DNA of 64,000 nucleotides from Microcebus murinus (GCF_040939455.1 NC_134107.1:9859537-9923536); one strand, 5' to 3'; positions 26,059 to 38,310 are shown, counted from the stretch's first letter. Numbers and translations: made by a program. Notes: a model not told the origin generated them from the sequence alone.

Positions 26059-28621
26059 GTAAGGACATTTTTGGTGCTTGAGATCAGCGCTGGTTCCTAA
26101 GTGGGAATCTCGCCTCCAAAGCGTCTCCGTGGGAGGTGGGCCGCCGGCCGGGGTTCATTTAAGAGGGTTTTGATTTAAGGCTGTGCCGCAGTTCCAGACA
26201 GGACGGCCGTGAGCGGGGCCGTTCCAGGGCACCAGGCAGCTTTATGGCCGGCACTTTTAAACACAAAGGCGTCCTTCGCTTTGGCCCGAGGTGTCCGTGC
26301 CAGCCTGGATGGGCTTCTGCCGCAGGGGTGGCCAGTCCGGCTGGGACAGACCAGCATCAGGTGTGACCGAGGGTCCCTGACCCTCTCTCGACCCTCACAG
26401 CCCAGCGGGAGGTGGCCAGTGCTGGGGGGGGGGGTGCACGTAGCCCACGCAGTTTTCCCAGCCACTGGGAGCAGCCGTCCCGGCTGCAGGCGGCCAGACA
26501 AGCAGGCGCTAGAGTGGCAGGTCCCCGGGCTGATGTGGCCCCCTCGGGGCTCACAGAAAGCAGCGTCCCCCGGCCAGGCACCACCATGCACGCACGGCCG
26601 GACTGCAGTCCTCGCCACAAAACCATCCCGACGGGGCTCCTCGGGGACCGTCTCCCAGGACACCTTACGCCGCAGATACAAAATCTTCCCGATCTCGGGG
26701 GTGGCAGTCAGCCCCGCGGTGGTCCCTCGCCCGCAGCTGCAGGCTGAGTCTGCTGAATGAAGTCCAGACGTTGCGGCAGGAAAGGAGGCCTCGCCCGGCC
26801 CCTCCCTCCCCTTCCTCTGGAGCTGTGCTACGCCCCGCCGAGAGCCGGGCTCACGGTGGCACTGCGATGACCGGGCTGTGGTCCCGGGGGACACAGCTAG
26901 GCGGGTGAGAGCCGGAGTCTGTGCCTCCAGGAGAAGTGACATGGAGAGCAGAGGGAGCAAGGGGCTCGGCACCTGAGCTCTTGGGGTGCAGGCCCGGGGT
27001 GCAGAGGAAAGGTGAACGGATGCCCCAGGGCTCAGGCGGGCTGCTCAGGCCCTGGCCAGCACGGCCATGGTCGGTCACGGGGACACCCTTCTGGGCCTGA
27101 CATCTGTAGGCCCATGTCCTAAATCAATGGGGATGTTGGGGCAAGGCCCCACCCAGTGGCCAAGAGGAGCCCAGAGAAACCGTCCCCATCAGCCCAGCCC
27201 CCCAACAAGAGCAAGAACCTGGGGATGGCCACGTCCTCGTCTGAGTGACTCTAACGAGGAGGGGCAGGAAAAAAGTAGTGTCGGGAGTTTGGGTTTTTGC
27301 AAGTGCCACTGTGGGTCACTGCTGCCAGGGCAAAGCCTTGCAAAGGTCACTAGAGGTAGGGAGGAAGCGTGGCTCTAGTCCAAGGGCTGGGTGTCGGACC
27401 TCAGTTTCCCCACTGGGTCTCTGTAGCGCCCCTTCCAGTGGAAACATGTGTGGCTGCCGTGAGGTGTGCAGAGTCCAGGTCTGGGCTGTTTGGCTCGAGC
27501 CGAGTCCTCGCTCCGGGTCGTCCGGTTTCCCACAGGGCTGGTCCCCGCACCTGGGGACGGAGCAGAGAGAACGAGTCCTTCTCTCCACCTTGCTTCGCGC
27601 TGGCGCCTTGATGAGAGCTCTCCTGACCTCCAAATTCATTTATTCCCCTTCCAGCGGGAACTGGTGGGTTCCTGTCACCTGCCAGGGTCTGTCCCAGGTG
27701 TTGGAGCTCCCTGCCTTCGGGGGGTTTATGTTCTAGGGGAAGGAAACAAATAATAAATAAACAGATAAACCAGAAGCCAGTGCGGCAGGAGGAGGGTGGC
27801 TGGGGCAGGCCGGGGGATTCAGGAGCCATGATTAGGCAAGGCCTTTCTGATGAGGTGACATTTGAGCAGAGGCTTAAAGAAAGTGAGGGGAGCCTCCCAG
27901 ATGGAGGGAGAAGCCTGTGCAAAGGCCCTGTGGCAGCTCTGCTCTGGGAGCATTCTAAGAGCAGTCAGGGGGACAACAAGCCCAGATCAGCCCCACGTCC
28001 ATTTTGCATTGCAGGTGACACTTTCCCTTGTGTGTGGCATCAGCCATGTGCTCCCACTTCCTCTGGTTTTGATTTCCAAGTGTCCCTCAGGTCCCCTGAC
28101 CCCCTCAGATCACTGAGGAGATGGTCCAGTTTTCAGGAGGCTTCAGGGGGTCATTTTCCCACCGGCATCAAGTGGAATCTCACAAGGAGGGCCGCTCGGG
28201 CCACTGAAACCCCCGTCCCTCTGACCACCTGGGAAGCCTCCTCAGCCAGGCAGGGGGCTCCATGAGCAGCAGAGGGTTTCGTGGAAATTCCTCAGCGGCG
28301 CTGGGCCCCCAGGATGTGTTTGGAGCAAGAGCAGAACCCCAGGAACCCCCTTCCCAGACACGGCCTGGCCGTCCCTCCCTCGCTTCCAGCCCCCGGGGCT
28401 GGGCACCCGCATTCGCGCTCGCAAAGAGGTGCAGGTGTGGCGACTTCATCGTGGGCCCAGTGCCGGCCCTGGGGCCAGCAGGAAAGGGGCCCCCGCCCTC
28501 CCGCCGCCCCCAGGAGCACTGGCCGGCTGCGAGCCCCCCGCTGGCCACCAGCGCTCGCTCCCCGATGTAGCTTTGATCCTTCCAGGCCCTTCCACGTAAC
28601 TAATAGCCGATGTACAAACAG
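26059..28621 (+). other. ANO1 intron 6, left part (before exon 6b)
   Basis: 2.6 kb. It contains an old repeat with an L2-like character (27635-27960); the rest is GC-rich unique sequence. The acceptor before exon 6b is weak: TGTACAAACAG, with few pyrimidines upstream, as expected for an optional exon. Confidence 0.75.
27635..27960. repeat. Ancient interspersed repeat, L2-like
   Basis: GGGTTTATGTTCTAGGGGAA, then AACAAATAATAAATAAACAG, GATGAGGTGACATTTGAGCA and GTGCAAAGGCCCTGTGGCAG, in an order I know from old mammalian repeats. Family not fixed. Confidence 0.5.
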
Positions 28622-28687
28622 GGCAAGGCGAGGGAAGAAAGAAGGACTCCGCCCTTCTAAGTAAAAGGCGGAAATGTGGGCAGCACG
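28622..28687 (+). CDS. ANO1: ANO1 exon 6b: optional segment b (22 residues)
   Basis: Between AACAG and the donor ACG|gtaagt lies a 66-nt open block. Joined after the G of exon 6 it encodes GQGEGRKKDSALLSKRRKCG followed by QH, with a final G passed to exon 7. This closely matches the human alternatively spliced segment b, which I remember ending in KY rather than QH. Phase 1 in and out means inclusion or skipping keeps the frame. In human channels this segment lowers Ca2+ sensitivity and carries basic and phosphorylatable residues. It lies in the N-terminal cytosolic domain. Whether this species uses it cannot be seen from DNA, but both splice sites and the frame are intact. Confidence 0.9.
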
Positions 28688-29206
28688 GTAAGTGTGGGCC
28701 TCCCTGGGCTCCCCCAATCAACCTAAAATCTAATTCCAAATTGTATGTGTGTTCTCTGACACCATCAATTTCCCCATCCATACGTCTTCTCATGATTCAG
28801 CTTTTCTAACCACTTAAAATCCACCTTTCTGGTCTGCAGGCTTGCCCTGGAGCAGGTGGGGGTAGCTGGCGAGCCGGAGGCTTGGGGGTGACGACAGAGC
28901 GGCGTCACGGGCCGCTGGCGCCTCCCTCCTCCGAGACGAAACTTCTCCTTGGGGTTTCCTCTGTGCCTTCCTAATTCTGCCAATCGAGCATGTGTTTACC
29001 ATCTCCTAGTCTGTAGATACGTAACCCAGCCGCGCCGTGCCCGGGGAGGTGGCCCCAGGAAGGTGGCCGGGCTCTGCGTAGCCAGGTTCCTTTGGCTTCG
29101 AGAAGCTCTCGGCGGCCGAGACAGCCCCGAGACCGCGCCGACTCCACCGAGTGGGACAGGAGGCCCGCCCGGTCCCTGACGCCCTCTCTCCGCCTCTGTT
29201 TTTAAG
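28688..29206 (+). other. ANO1 intron 6, right part (after exon 6b)
   Basis: 519 bp of unique sequence ending in a pyrimidine-rich acceptor (CTCTGTTTTTAAG). No repeat recognised. Confidence 0.8.
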
Positions 29207-29262
29207 GCATCACGAGCCTGCTGGCCAACGGCGTGTACTCCGCCGCGTACCCGCTGCACGAC
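29207..29262 (+). CDS. ANO1: ANO1 exon 7 (residues 264-282)
   Basis: 56 nt, GC then 18 codons: (G)ITSLLANGVYSAAYPLHD; donor GAC|gtaagt. Phase 1 in, 0 out. Ser in VYSAAY replaces the Ala I remember in human. It is the C-terminal part of the N-terminal cytosolic domain. Confidence 0.96.
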
Positions 29263-30909
29263 GTAAGTAACCTTGACACACGGTTTATCTCCGTGTCACT
29301 CGGCTCCCCAGATCCCGGGGAGCTCTAATTATCCTGTGGTCACGGCTTCCTGCTCAGCTGTCACTGTAAATGTCAGCCATACACAGGCCTTCCTTGTTCC
29401 CCCGCGAGGGGACGGAGAACTTACACACAGGGCCATCTTTTCTCGCAGAACAATCTCGGCAAGACAGGGGCATTGTGGAGGGCACCCTGCCCTGGCTGCA
29501 CCTGAACCTCGCGGCCAGCTGGTCTGCACAGTGTTTTTCCTGGCCGGGCTCCCCCGCCCCCGCCCGCCCCAGGCCCTGGCAGGGTGACCGGGCTCTGTGT
29601 GTGTCTATTTCTGCAGCGCGAGCGGCCGGCTTCCCGAGCCGGCTCTCCAAATCCCACCGGTCTCCCCTGACAAATATAGCCCGCGGCCGCGGCTGTGCGT
29701 TGGCTCGGGACGGAGGAGAGAGAGGATTGTCTTCTGATTGTCTCTATGGAAACAGAGACCCAAGTTCAACAGGGCACCAGGCGTGGGCCGTGGGGCCTGA
29801 GTAGTGTGGGAACCCCAGGCAGAAGATCTCTGGAACTTTCCAAATGTGCATTACTGCTAAGACTGGGAGCCAAGAAGCAGGAGAGACGTGGGGACGGGTC
29901 TGGGAGTCCAGAGACCCGGCCACTCTCTCCTGTGGGCCTTGGGCAGAGTCAGTGCCTTCTTGCCAAGCCTCAGTGTCCCCGTCTGCGGGTCAGGAGTGCT
30001 CACTCGCCCCGGCTGATTGCCAGGCTGGCAGGGGTGTCAGAGGGAGCGCAGACAGGAAAGGGCTTTGAGGAGGAGACACCAGATTAGATGAACGCAGGTA
30101 CCCGAACGGCGCAGGCCGGTCCAGCCAGATGAAGGTCCGAGGGGGGCTCCCCCAGACCACGACCCTCGAGGAAAGATGCCCGGCCGCTCAGCTGCCGTCT
30201 CCTCCCCTGCAGGGCCAGGGGCTTGGGACCGACTGACCCTGCGTCCTCACTCTGTGCCTCAGCTCGTGCTGTTCCTCCTGCTGCCGGCGCGTCCCTCGCT
30301 GCTCCTCCCCACAGGCAGACCGAAGCCCCCCACCGGCCTTCCTGCTTCCTTCCTCCCCGCCACAGCTGATTTCCTCCTCCCTTCCCTGGGCCTCTGATGC
30401 TCTGCGTCCCACAAAGGCTCTGCTATCTCACTGCCCTTTGCTGTGCCTGTCGTCTCCGGGGAGCCCTGGCACTCCCCACTCAGCAGGTGCCCAGCAAGCG
30501 TGGCGTAGATTTGGCTTGGATTGAGCTGGGTTGCTTCAGCCGGTGACCTGTCATTGGCGGATGTTTGCGCGGCAGACCTCGGACCCTGGTCCTGGCCGCC
30601 ACTCCCGGCCTCGCTCGTCCGTCCCATCAGGCTTTCCCCTAGTAGCTCCGGGGGGTTTCATCATCCAGCCCCACTCTGCCGGGAAAGCAGCCCGGCACCC
30701 TCAGAGGAGGCAGACTGGGCCACAGCCCTGCTCCGGACGGCTTTGAGCAGGCACCCTGCCGAGAGGGCTTGGACCATGGAAGCCGAAATGTTTCAGGGCC
30801 TCCCGCCTGTTTGGAGTCAGCCCTTTAAGTCTCAGAAGGGAAAGGGGAGGGATCAGCAGGCCTGAGCACCTGCTGTGTGCACAGCGCTGTGTTCAGTAGG
30901 AGTTTTACC

Positions 30910-31215
30910 TCCGCACAGACTTGGAGACTCAGAGAGGTTTAGTGACTTCCCTGAGGTCGGAGCTGGAGCCAGGAGCCACCCCTGGTTGCCACTCTGCTGC
31001 TCCGTCCCCTGGCTGGATCACGGCCTCTAACCCTCGCACAAAGCGTCACCGAGGCCCACTCGGGAAAACCTGTTTGCGATCACCATGGGGCCTCACGCAG
31101 CCCTGGGGAAGCCCGCAACGCGCGCGGGATCTGTTCCCGTTTTTCAGATGGAGAAACTGAGGCTTGGGGAGCTCAGGCAGCTTGCCCAGGAGCACACAGC
31201 CAAGGAGGCATGAAA
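30910..31215 (-). repeat. Two MIR-like fragments in antisense
   Basis: Pieces at 30910-30985 (GAGACTCAGAGAGGTTTAGT) and 31130-31215 (CAGATGGAGAAACTGAGGCT, then CAGCTTGCCCAGGAGCACAC) each show the reverse MIR core. The gap between them is unique sequence. Confidence 0.6.
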
Positions 31216-31275
31216 CCCTGTACCTGGCCTGTGGGCTTTGGGCACACTTTAGGGCATACTTTAGGGAATATGGAC

Positions 31276-31607
<332 letters not shown>

Positions 31608-31932
31608 AGGAATAGGGACTTTTACATCCATAAATTTCCCATGCAACTGAAGGGCACCCACCCTGTTAAGCACCAAAGTTGATGTTTAAATACTTGGGGA
31701 GACAACTCATTCTGAGTCCCGTGCATCCACGGGCTGAAGGAGGCTCGGCCTCCCCTGGGGAGGCTCAGTGAGGCTGGGCCACGTGCTGTGTAGTGCTTTG
31801 CCTTTCTCTACATCCGTCTTCCTCACCGTGGCGTTGTCCTACGTCACTGCGACTGCCTTCAGCACACGGCCATAGCACCCCCTCCCCATCCTGTGCCTCT
31901 GGATCCATTCGTTCATCAAGAACATGTGCCAG

Positions 31933-32053
31933 GTCTACGGCCATTCCGCCCGGAACGCACTCGATCTCGTCTGTTCTCGGAAGCTAAGCGGGGTCCGGCC
32001 TGGTTAGTACTTGGGTGGGAGAACATCTACCGGGCAGGGTGCTGGGTGCTGTT
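31933..32053 (+). pseudogene. 5S rRNA pseudogene
   Basis: The first 90 bases follow 5S rRNA closely: GTCTACGGCCAT at the 5' end, GATCTCGTCTG, the internal promoter block TCGGAAGCTAAGC, and CCTGGTTAGTACTTGG. About nine substitutions from the mammalian 5S sequence I remember are visible there. The 3' third is rearranged: the CCGCCTGGGAATACC block is replaced, while GGGTGCTG near the end remains. The run of T that ends Pol III transcription is missing right after it. It is therefore a dispersed pseudogene rather than a working gene. No A-tail is visible, so the insertion route is unclear. Confidence 0.9.
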
Positions 32054-32609
32054 GCCAACCAGACAGCAGCCTGTTAGGACCGTGCGGAATGCTCCAAGTG
32101 GGACCCTTAGGAGCCTCCTGTAATTAAAGCGTGGTGTCTGCACAGAAAGGACTTTGGCATTTATGTTGGCCGCTGGGCGGCCCTTTGGCTTCCTTCCTGG
32201 TTGACATCTACCCACCCGAGGTGGCCAGCGAACAGACCTCGGTACAAACGAGGCGCTGCTAGAACCGTGTGAAAAGAAACACTGGGAAATGCTGAAAGAA
32301 GTCAGCTTGGGAGGGTGAGGTCCCCTGGCGACGTGGAGGCCGTTGGCTACGTTGCTTGCCTGGGTACGTGGTCAAGCCTTCCCCGCCTCTCGGGGGAGGC
32401 AGGGCGCGGCGAGGGGTCACGGAGTTGCCCGTGAATGGAGCGGGCACCGGGGAGGCCCAGGGCTCTGTCTTCCCGGCAAGTCTCAGCCCCGGGCCGTGGC
32501 ACAGCCTCCCTCCTGCTGCTGCCGTTTAGTTATCTGTGTCAACCACTCATATTTGGGGCTCGTTTTCAACGTTGGGCCCTTCTCTTCCTTTGGATTGAGA
32601 GGTCTGGAT

Positions 32610-32730
32610 CAAGTCCCACACTTGGCTCAGGACAGTCGGCTTGCCTCTCTGAGCCACAGTGTTTCCATCTGTGAAGTGGGAGTGCTGGGCCCACCGATCG
32701 CAACGTGCAGCGACCGTGTGACTCGTTGTC
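32610..32730 (+). repeat. MIR-like fragment
   Basis: GCTTGCCTCTCTGAGCCACA, then GTGTTTCCATCTGTGAAGTG: the sense MIR core. Confidence 0.6.
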
Positions 32731-33125
32731 CCTCTTGGGGTGCTCAGCAGTGGACTGGGGGCCCGGCACTGGGACGGTCCTAGCAGGGTGGACACACGTT
32801 CACCCTACGGATGCGATTCTTCCCGCCCCTGAAAGCCCCCTCACGTCCGTGTTCCCAGTTCCGAGGACCTGACCCTGGGTCCTGTCCTCGAGTCCCCTCT
32901 GTGCCGAGGGTGGCTCGGGCGGCCAACAAGGACCCGCACAGCACTGTCCATCAGCAGGGCAGGGGCACCTGGTGACCTTTGTGCTCTGCGCGAAACTTTG
33001 CCCCAGGATTATCTTAATTTGTGTCAATGAAGGGAGATGGAGTTTATGTCTTCATTCATTGCAAGTTCGAGCCGCTCACAAGCTCCAACCGGCAATAAGG
33101 ATTTTCCTTTTCTCTTTCTAAACAG

Positions 33126-33167
33126 GGGGACTATGAAGGTGACAACGTGGAGTTCAATGACAGGAAG
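33126..33167 (+). CDS. ANO1: ANO1 exon 8 (residues 283-296)
   Basis: 42 nt encoding GDYEGDNVEFNDRK, phase 0 at both ends, donor AAG|gtaagc. The human peptide I remember has Asn and Glu where this has Glu and Asp (GDYNGEN), conservative changes in an acidic loop of the cytosolic domain just before TM1. Confidence 0.95.
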
Positions 33168-34674
33168 GTAAGCTGACCCAGGCGGGAGTGGAAGGCGGCT
33201 CCGTGAGGTCCGGAGGGGGCCCGGGGTGGGGGGCCACAGCAGAGCCTCCAAGTCGGGGAACTCTGGTTTTCCTTTTCTGACTCTCGGAAGCATCCTTGGC
33301 AGATGCTCGTGAACGCGAGAAAGGAAGGGATGTGCCCCCCGGGCCTGCCCCTTCCACACTGCCCTTCCTCCGCTGAACCCACAGGGGTTAAACCCTTACC
33401 TTATGGACAACCCCAACCACGCCTGTGCCTCCAGCAGTCTCCGCTGGCGTTTGGCCTAATCCCACACAGCTCCGGGTAAATAAACCTGGGCACCGCTGTG
33501 GCCAGGCGCATAGAGTCCCCAGCAGCACCCTGGGGAGAGCCCCTCAATGGGGTTCAGTGAAATATTTTGCAAACTTGCCTGACGTGGAACCCTTTTTACT
33601 GGAGACATTACTGAGCTAGTGTCCCACAGAGCACACTTTGGGAAACACTAAGTGATGTTTTGTTCTTCAGTGGCTGTTGCCAGTTTCCCATACTCTCACC
33701 CCAGGCAGACGGTCCCTGCTCCTTCCCCCCGGCTCCCCGGGAAGCTTTGCCCCACTGGGGCATCTCCGCCCACAGCCACATGCTCTCCCCACCCCCACAC
33801 ACTAGAAGGCCGTTTCCTGCCCCCACATGCCCACACCCTTAACCAGCCTCCCTCCCAGCTTCCATGTTTATCCGCCAGGGGTGGCCCTGGACCCTGCCTG
33901 TCCTGCCCTGGCCCCCACTGCTGACCCTTCCACAGGTGGGGGGGGAGTTGCCGCCCTGACAGCCTCACAATGGTGGCCTTGTCCCAAATCCCAGGGGCCA
34001 GGACCTCTGTGTATGGAATGTTCCTCATTTCAGCCTCCCTCCGGCCCCTCGTACATGTTTTTAAACCTTTGGTACTTGATACAACTTGCCTGCTGCCCGG
34101 GAACCCAACTGAAGATGCTATCTGATTTAGCACAAAATTGCATATTTGGTTATTTTTAGTGTAACATCTGGCATTCGTCTGAGACCCTGTGACTTGCAGA
34201 ACTCCCCCATCCGATCTCGCTAGAGAAGCACCATCCCCTCCACAGGCCTGCCCTGACCAGCTCTGGCCTCACGGTCCAGTCCCCTGCGTCCCTCTGTCCC
34301 TCTGTGCCTCTCTGCCCCTTGACCTAGGAATGCGCTTTCCTTGGACACCAGAAAACCCCTCTGGCTGAGCTCAGCCTTCCTAATCGTGGGCCCTCTGCCC
34401 TGTCCCCCCACCATGCTGCAGCCACTCTGGCCGCCTTTCTGATCTCAAGACTGTTTGGCTGACGCCACGTCAGTGCCAGGACTATCTCATTCAGTTACTT
34501 ATTCGAGAAATACTTACTGGGCACTGCTGTGTGCCAGCCCAGCAAGCAACTCCAGGTCTGTCCAGGCACAGCTGCTTTTGCTACCTGGAATGCTGCCCCC
34601 TCCCCACTTAATGTTATGTCCCAACAATGGGTACGAGGCCTGGCCCATGGAAGGTAGTCAGGGAGTAATGACAG

Positions 34675-35100
34675 ATGGATGGGTAGGTGGATGGGTGGAT
34701 GGATGAGTGAATGAGTAGGTAGATGGATGGATGGATGGGTGGATGGATAGATGGAGGGATAGATGGATGGATGGATGGATGGGTGGATGGGTGGGTATAT
34801 GGATGGATGGATGAGTGGGTGGATGGGTAGGTAGATGGATGGATGTGTGGATGGGTGGGTAGATAGATAGATGGATGGGTGGATAGACGGGTAGGTAGAT
34901 GGATGGATGTGTGGATGGGTGGGTAGATAGATGTATGGATGGGTGGATAGACGGGTAGGTAGATGGATGGATGTGTGGATGGGTGGGTAGATAGATGTAT
35001 GGATGGGTGGATGGGTGGGTAGATGGATGGATGGATGGATGTGTGGATGGGCAGGTGGAGGGATGGATGGAAGAATGGATGGATAATGGGTGAGTGAATG
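34675..35100 (+). repeat. GGAT-type tetranucleotide satellite with 64-bp higher-order unit
   Basis: About 425 bp of GGAT, GGGT, AGAT and GTGT tetranucleotides. From 34825 to 35016 three 64-bp units (16 tetramers each, starting GGGTAGGTAGATGGATGG at 34825, 34889 and 34953) repeat with only one or two changes; the third loses the final AGAC. The array is probably length-variable. Its reverse frame yields a long His-Pro-Ser-Ile/Thr ORF, an artefact. Confidence 0.93.
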
Positions 35101-35792
35101 GGCGAGCAGGTTGATGGTAGTAGTAGATGGAAGGAAGGGAAGAAGGGAGGGAGGAAGGGTCAGATAGGTGTTTGGGTGCTAACTCAGAGCCTTGGAGAAC
35201 TTCTCGTCCTCCCATGGTGGCTCCATACGAAGTGGCCTGGTACTGAGTGCTTTGTCTTTCTGGTGACACAATCTGTGGCTTTTCCATTATTGCTGCTGTC
35301 AGTGGTGAGCACTGGCCCCTGGGCACCTCACAGGATGGAAGGAAAAGCGTGGCCAAGGACACTTCCCCGTTCTGAGCGCGGGGGTGGAGGAGGGACGTGT
35401 AGGGAGAGGCATCCGGGCCGAGGCTGGACACAGCTGTAACTGTCACAACCATCCGCCTGATCTGGGATCACAAACTTGGGGGCCCTTGGGGTGAGCACTC
35501 CTTCCCTCTGGGCCAAGGGTGGTTTCAGATCTACACAGAACTAAAGCCTGGGTGCACAGGGGCGCTCTGAGGACTGTATTTGGACACGCTGGGGGGTGCT
35601 CTGGCGGGCAGGGCAGTGGCTGCTTCCTCCTGCCAGGGCTCTGGAAGAGGAGGTCAGCTTGGGCCCCGTGGGGCAGGGCACAGCCAAGACCCCTCGAGAG
35701 GGGCTTGCTGGGGTCAGGGGGGACTTACCCCAGGAGTGAACTGAAGTCTGCTCCGCCGCTATGCTGGACTGAGAGCCACGGGGCCTGACCTG

Positions 35793-35827
35793 TCATTCAT
35801 TCATTCATTCATTCATTCGTTCATTCA
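35793..35827 (+). repeat. ATTC short tandem repeat
   Basis: Eight near-perfect CATT/ATTC tetramers with one G substitution (ATTCGTTC). Confidence 0.85.
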
Positions 35828-36110
35828 ACAATTACTAAAACCCTGTAGACTGCCCCAGGCCCTTTCCAGGAGCTGGAAGGCTTCTGGTCTCCCTGGCTGG
35901 AGCCACCCACCTGGCCTGGCTCTGCAGCCCACCCACCCAGTGCCCCGACGCCTCCCCCGTGCTCACCCAGGCTAGGGGAGTCCCTGGACTGCTCCCAGCG
36001 GCAACAGCAGCATCTGAAGTTTGATTTCTTTGCCCTGACAGTTCAGGTGACTGATGCTCTCCTCTTGGCAGGAACAAAAGTCCAGAGATCAGGTGGTTTG
36101 TGTAGAAAGC

Positions 36111-36148
36111 GGGGGGGGGGGGGGGGGGGGTGGCTGGGGGGGGACAGG
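36111..36148 (+). repeat. G20 homopolymer and following G-rich run
   Basis: Twenty G, then TGGCT, then eight G. Potential quadruplex; exact length in the genome is uncertain. Confidence 0.7.
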
Positions 36149-36196
36149 GTGTGCGCCATGTCGGGGGACGGTGGTGAGCCTGCCAGGGCCTTCCCT

Positions 36197-36412
36197 GCTG
36201 TTTCTGCCTCTCCCTCTCTGTCTTTCTCTGTCTTTGTCTGTGTCTCTCTCTATCCCTCTCTGTCTCTCTCTCCTTCTCTCTCCCTTCATCTCCGTCTCTG
36301 TCCCTCTTCCCAACCCCACCTCTCCTCTCTCTCTCCCTCTCTTCCTGTCTCCTTCCCTGCCTCCATCTGTCTCTGTCTGTCTGTCTCTCTCACCCTTCCT
36401 CTTCCTCCGGGC
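36197..36412 (+). repeat. Polypyrimidine tract
   Basis: About 215 bp of CTCT, CTGT and CCTT repeats with few purines. It lies 70 bp after a G20 run. Confidence 0.85.
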
Positions 36413-37267
36413 CATGTTTCCCGCCTGCCTGTGGTATAGACCAGTGACTTGGTTCCGGGGGGAGCTGGCGCAGGTTGGTGGTGCCGCCCTGCGTTTCCAG
36501 AGCTGCGGTTCGGCCGCGTCGAGGTCTGCGGCCCAGGCCCCCTGTTTACACGGCGGAACTGCCGCCTTGTCGCCCTCATCTGCACGGCCAGGTGCGCTGG
36601 TGCGGGACGACGGCCTTCTGCCCTCTGCAAGTCACAATCCCGCACGAGCTGTCTGGGCTTACCTGGTGGCCGGGAGGAAGGACAGCAACCTGCATCCCCT
36701 GTGAAGGAGGGGACAGGGCTAGGGAGGGGTCTGCCCGGGACCACCCCGAACTCCAACTCCTGGACCCGCCCCCTCGCAGACGGCCCGGGGAGCCCGAGCA
36801 TCCGGCTCCTCGCCCACCAGCGGCCGGCCTTGCTGCTGCTCTTTCAGGGCCCGAATCCCACGGGACGCATCCTGCGTGTGCTGCCTACAGAGGGACCTTA
36901 AACCGAGAGAAAGCCACTCTTAGAGCAGAGCAGGCACAGCCCAGGGCTTTGACAGCAAGGTTGCCTTCTAACTTAGAAGAATGCGTTCAGCCTTTCTAAG
37001 TTACTTCCTCCTCCCCTGGTTTTTGGAGGCGTGCATGCTGGACTTTTGATGAAACACAGAACTTACATTCTCCGGAGCCCCAAGGACAGGGAGAAACTCT
37101 CCCGAGGGTGGTGTCCGGGGCCCTGACAGCCTGGCCTGTGGAGGCCGAGCCCCCAGTGAGCCTCCTGCATGTCTTAATTTTCAAGGACTTGCCTGAGAAA
37201 GTGCCTGTGTGCAGGAAGCGTCCCCTTAACGGGCTCCGGGTCTTCCCAGTCAGCGAGCGGGAGTCTT

Positions 37268-37510
37268 AGGCATAGCGGGCCGCGTAGCAAAACACCACAG
37301 GCTGGGGCCTTAATCAACAGAAATGTATTTTCCTACAGTTCTGGAAGCCAGAGCCCCTCCCGCTGCGGGCGAGGACTCTCTTCCTGGCGTGCAGACGGCC
37401 GCCTTCTTGCTGTGTCCTCACGTGGGGGGCAGAGGGCGAGCGCTGGCCTCCTTCCTCCTCTTACAAGGACAGTAACCCTGGTGGGTCAGGGTCCCACCTA
37501 TCGTTCATCT
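37268..37510 (-). mobile_element. MLT1-type LTR fragment, antisense
   Basis: GCAAAACACCACAGGCTGGG, TACAGTTCTGGAAGCCAGAG, CGGCCGCCTTCTTGCTGTGT and TTCCTCCTCTTACAAGGACA follow MLT1 order read backwards. Confidence 0.8.
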
Positions 37511-38310
37511 CTAGGGGCAAATCCAGCCCTCGCCGGCCGCTCTGACCCTCTGCAGGGTGGCACAGAGGTCTCCCAGGGCCCCGGCTCCCCTCGGACCTGC
37601 TGAGTGACCCAAGCCAGTCACAGCCCCTCCGACCGTTGCTGTCCTCGGCTGTGGGGGAGACCAGCAGCTTCGAGGTGCTGTGCAGGGAAAAGTGGCCCCT
37701 TTGCAAATTTCAGGACTGTGCCCTTCACTTTTGAGTTTGGTGGGGGCAGTGATGGGGGCACCCAGGGGTGCTGCTCCTCCCTGCGTCAGTTGGGATGCCT
37801 GTAGCGCCCGGCTCCAGATGTCCCCAAATGAGAAGCCCAGACACACTGGTTACGTCACACCCGAGACGTCTCACCCCCATTGCCTGGCCTCCAGGGACGG
37901 GGAGCAGTGACGGCTCTGAGCGGCCCCCTCGCCCCTCGGCCATGACCTTGAGCTGTCAGTTTGGGAGGTGCCTTGGCCCAGGAGATGGGCTCCAAACTAC
38001 GGGCACGTGCAGCCGGCTTCACCTCTGGCCCCTGGTGGGCACCTGCCCCTGCCCACCCTGAGAGGTGCCCGCAGCGGGGAGTGCATGCGGATGAGCCAGG
38101 GCTGTGCGTTAAGTTGATAAAGCCTTAACTACCTGCACGGACAGGATTTTTTTTTTACCTGGCAGCTTCCAATCCCCCAAACTTATTACCATCCCTGCCG
38201 AGCCTGGGGGGATCTGGGCGAGTGTCGGTTTCATTTATTTCGCTGAGCGCTGTTAATCAGACAGCCCACCTCAGGAGACAAACCTCACGCTATCTTTGCA
38301 TCCCGGGAGG

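Noticed and set aside
31933..32053. Functional 5S rRNA gene
   Set aside because: The 3' third is rearranged and the terminator T-run is absent.
34658..35452. 264-residue antisense ORF rich in His-Pro-Ser-Ile/Thr
   Set aside because: It is the translation of the tetranucleotide satellite and its flank, not a gene.
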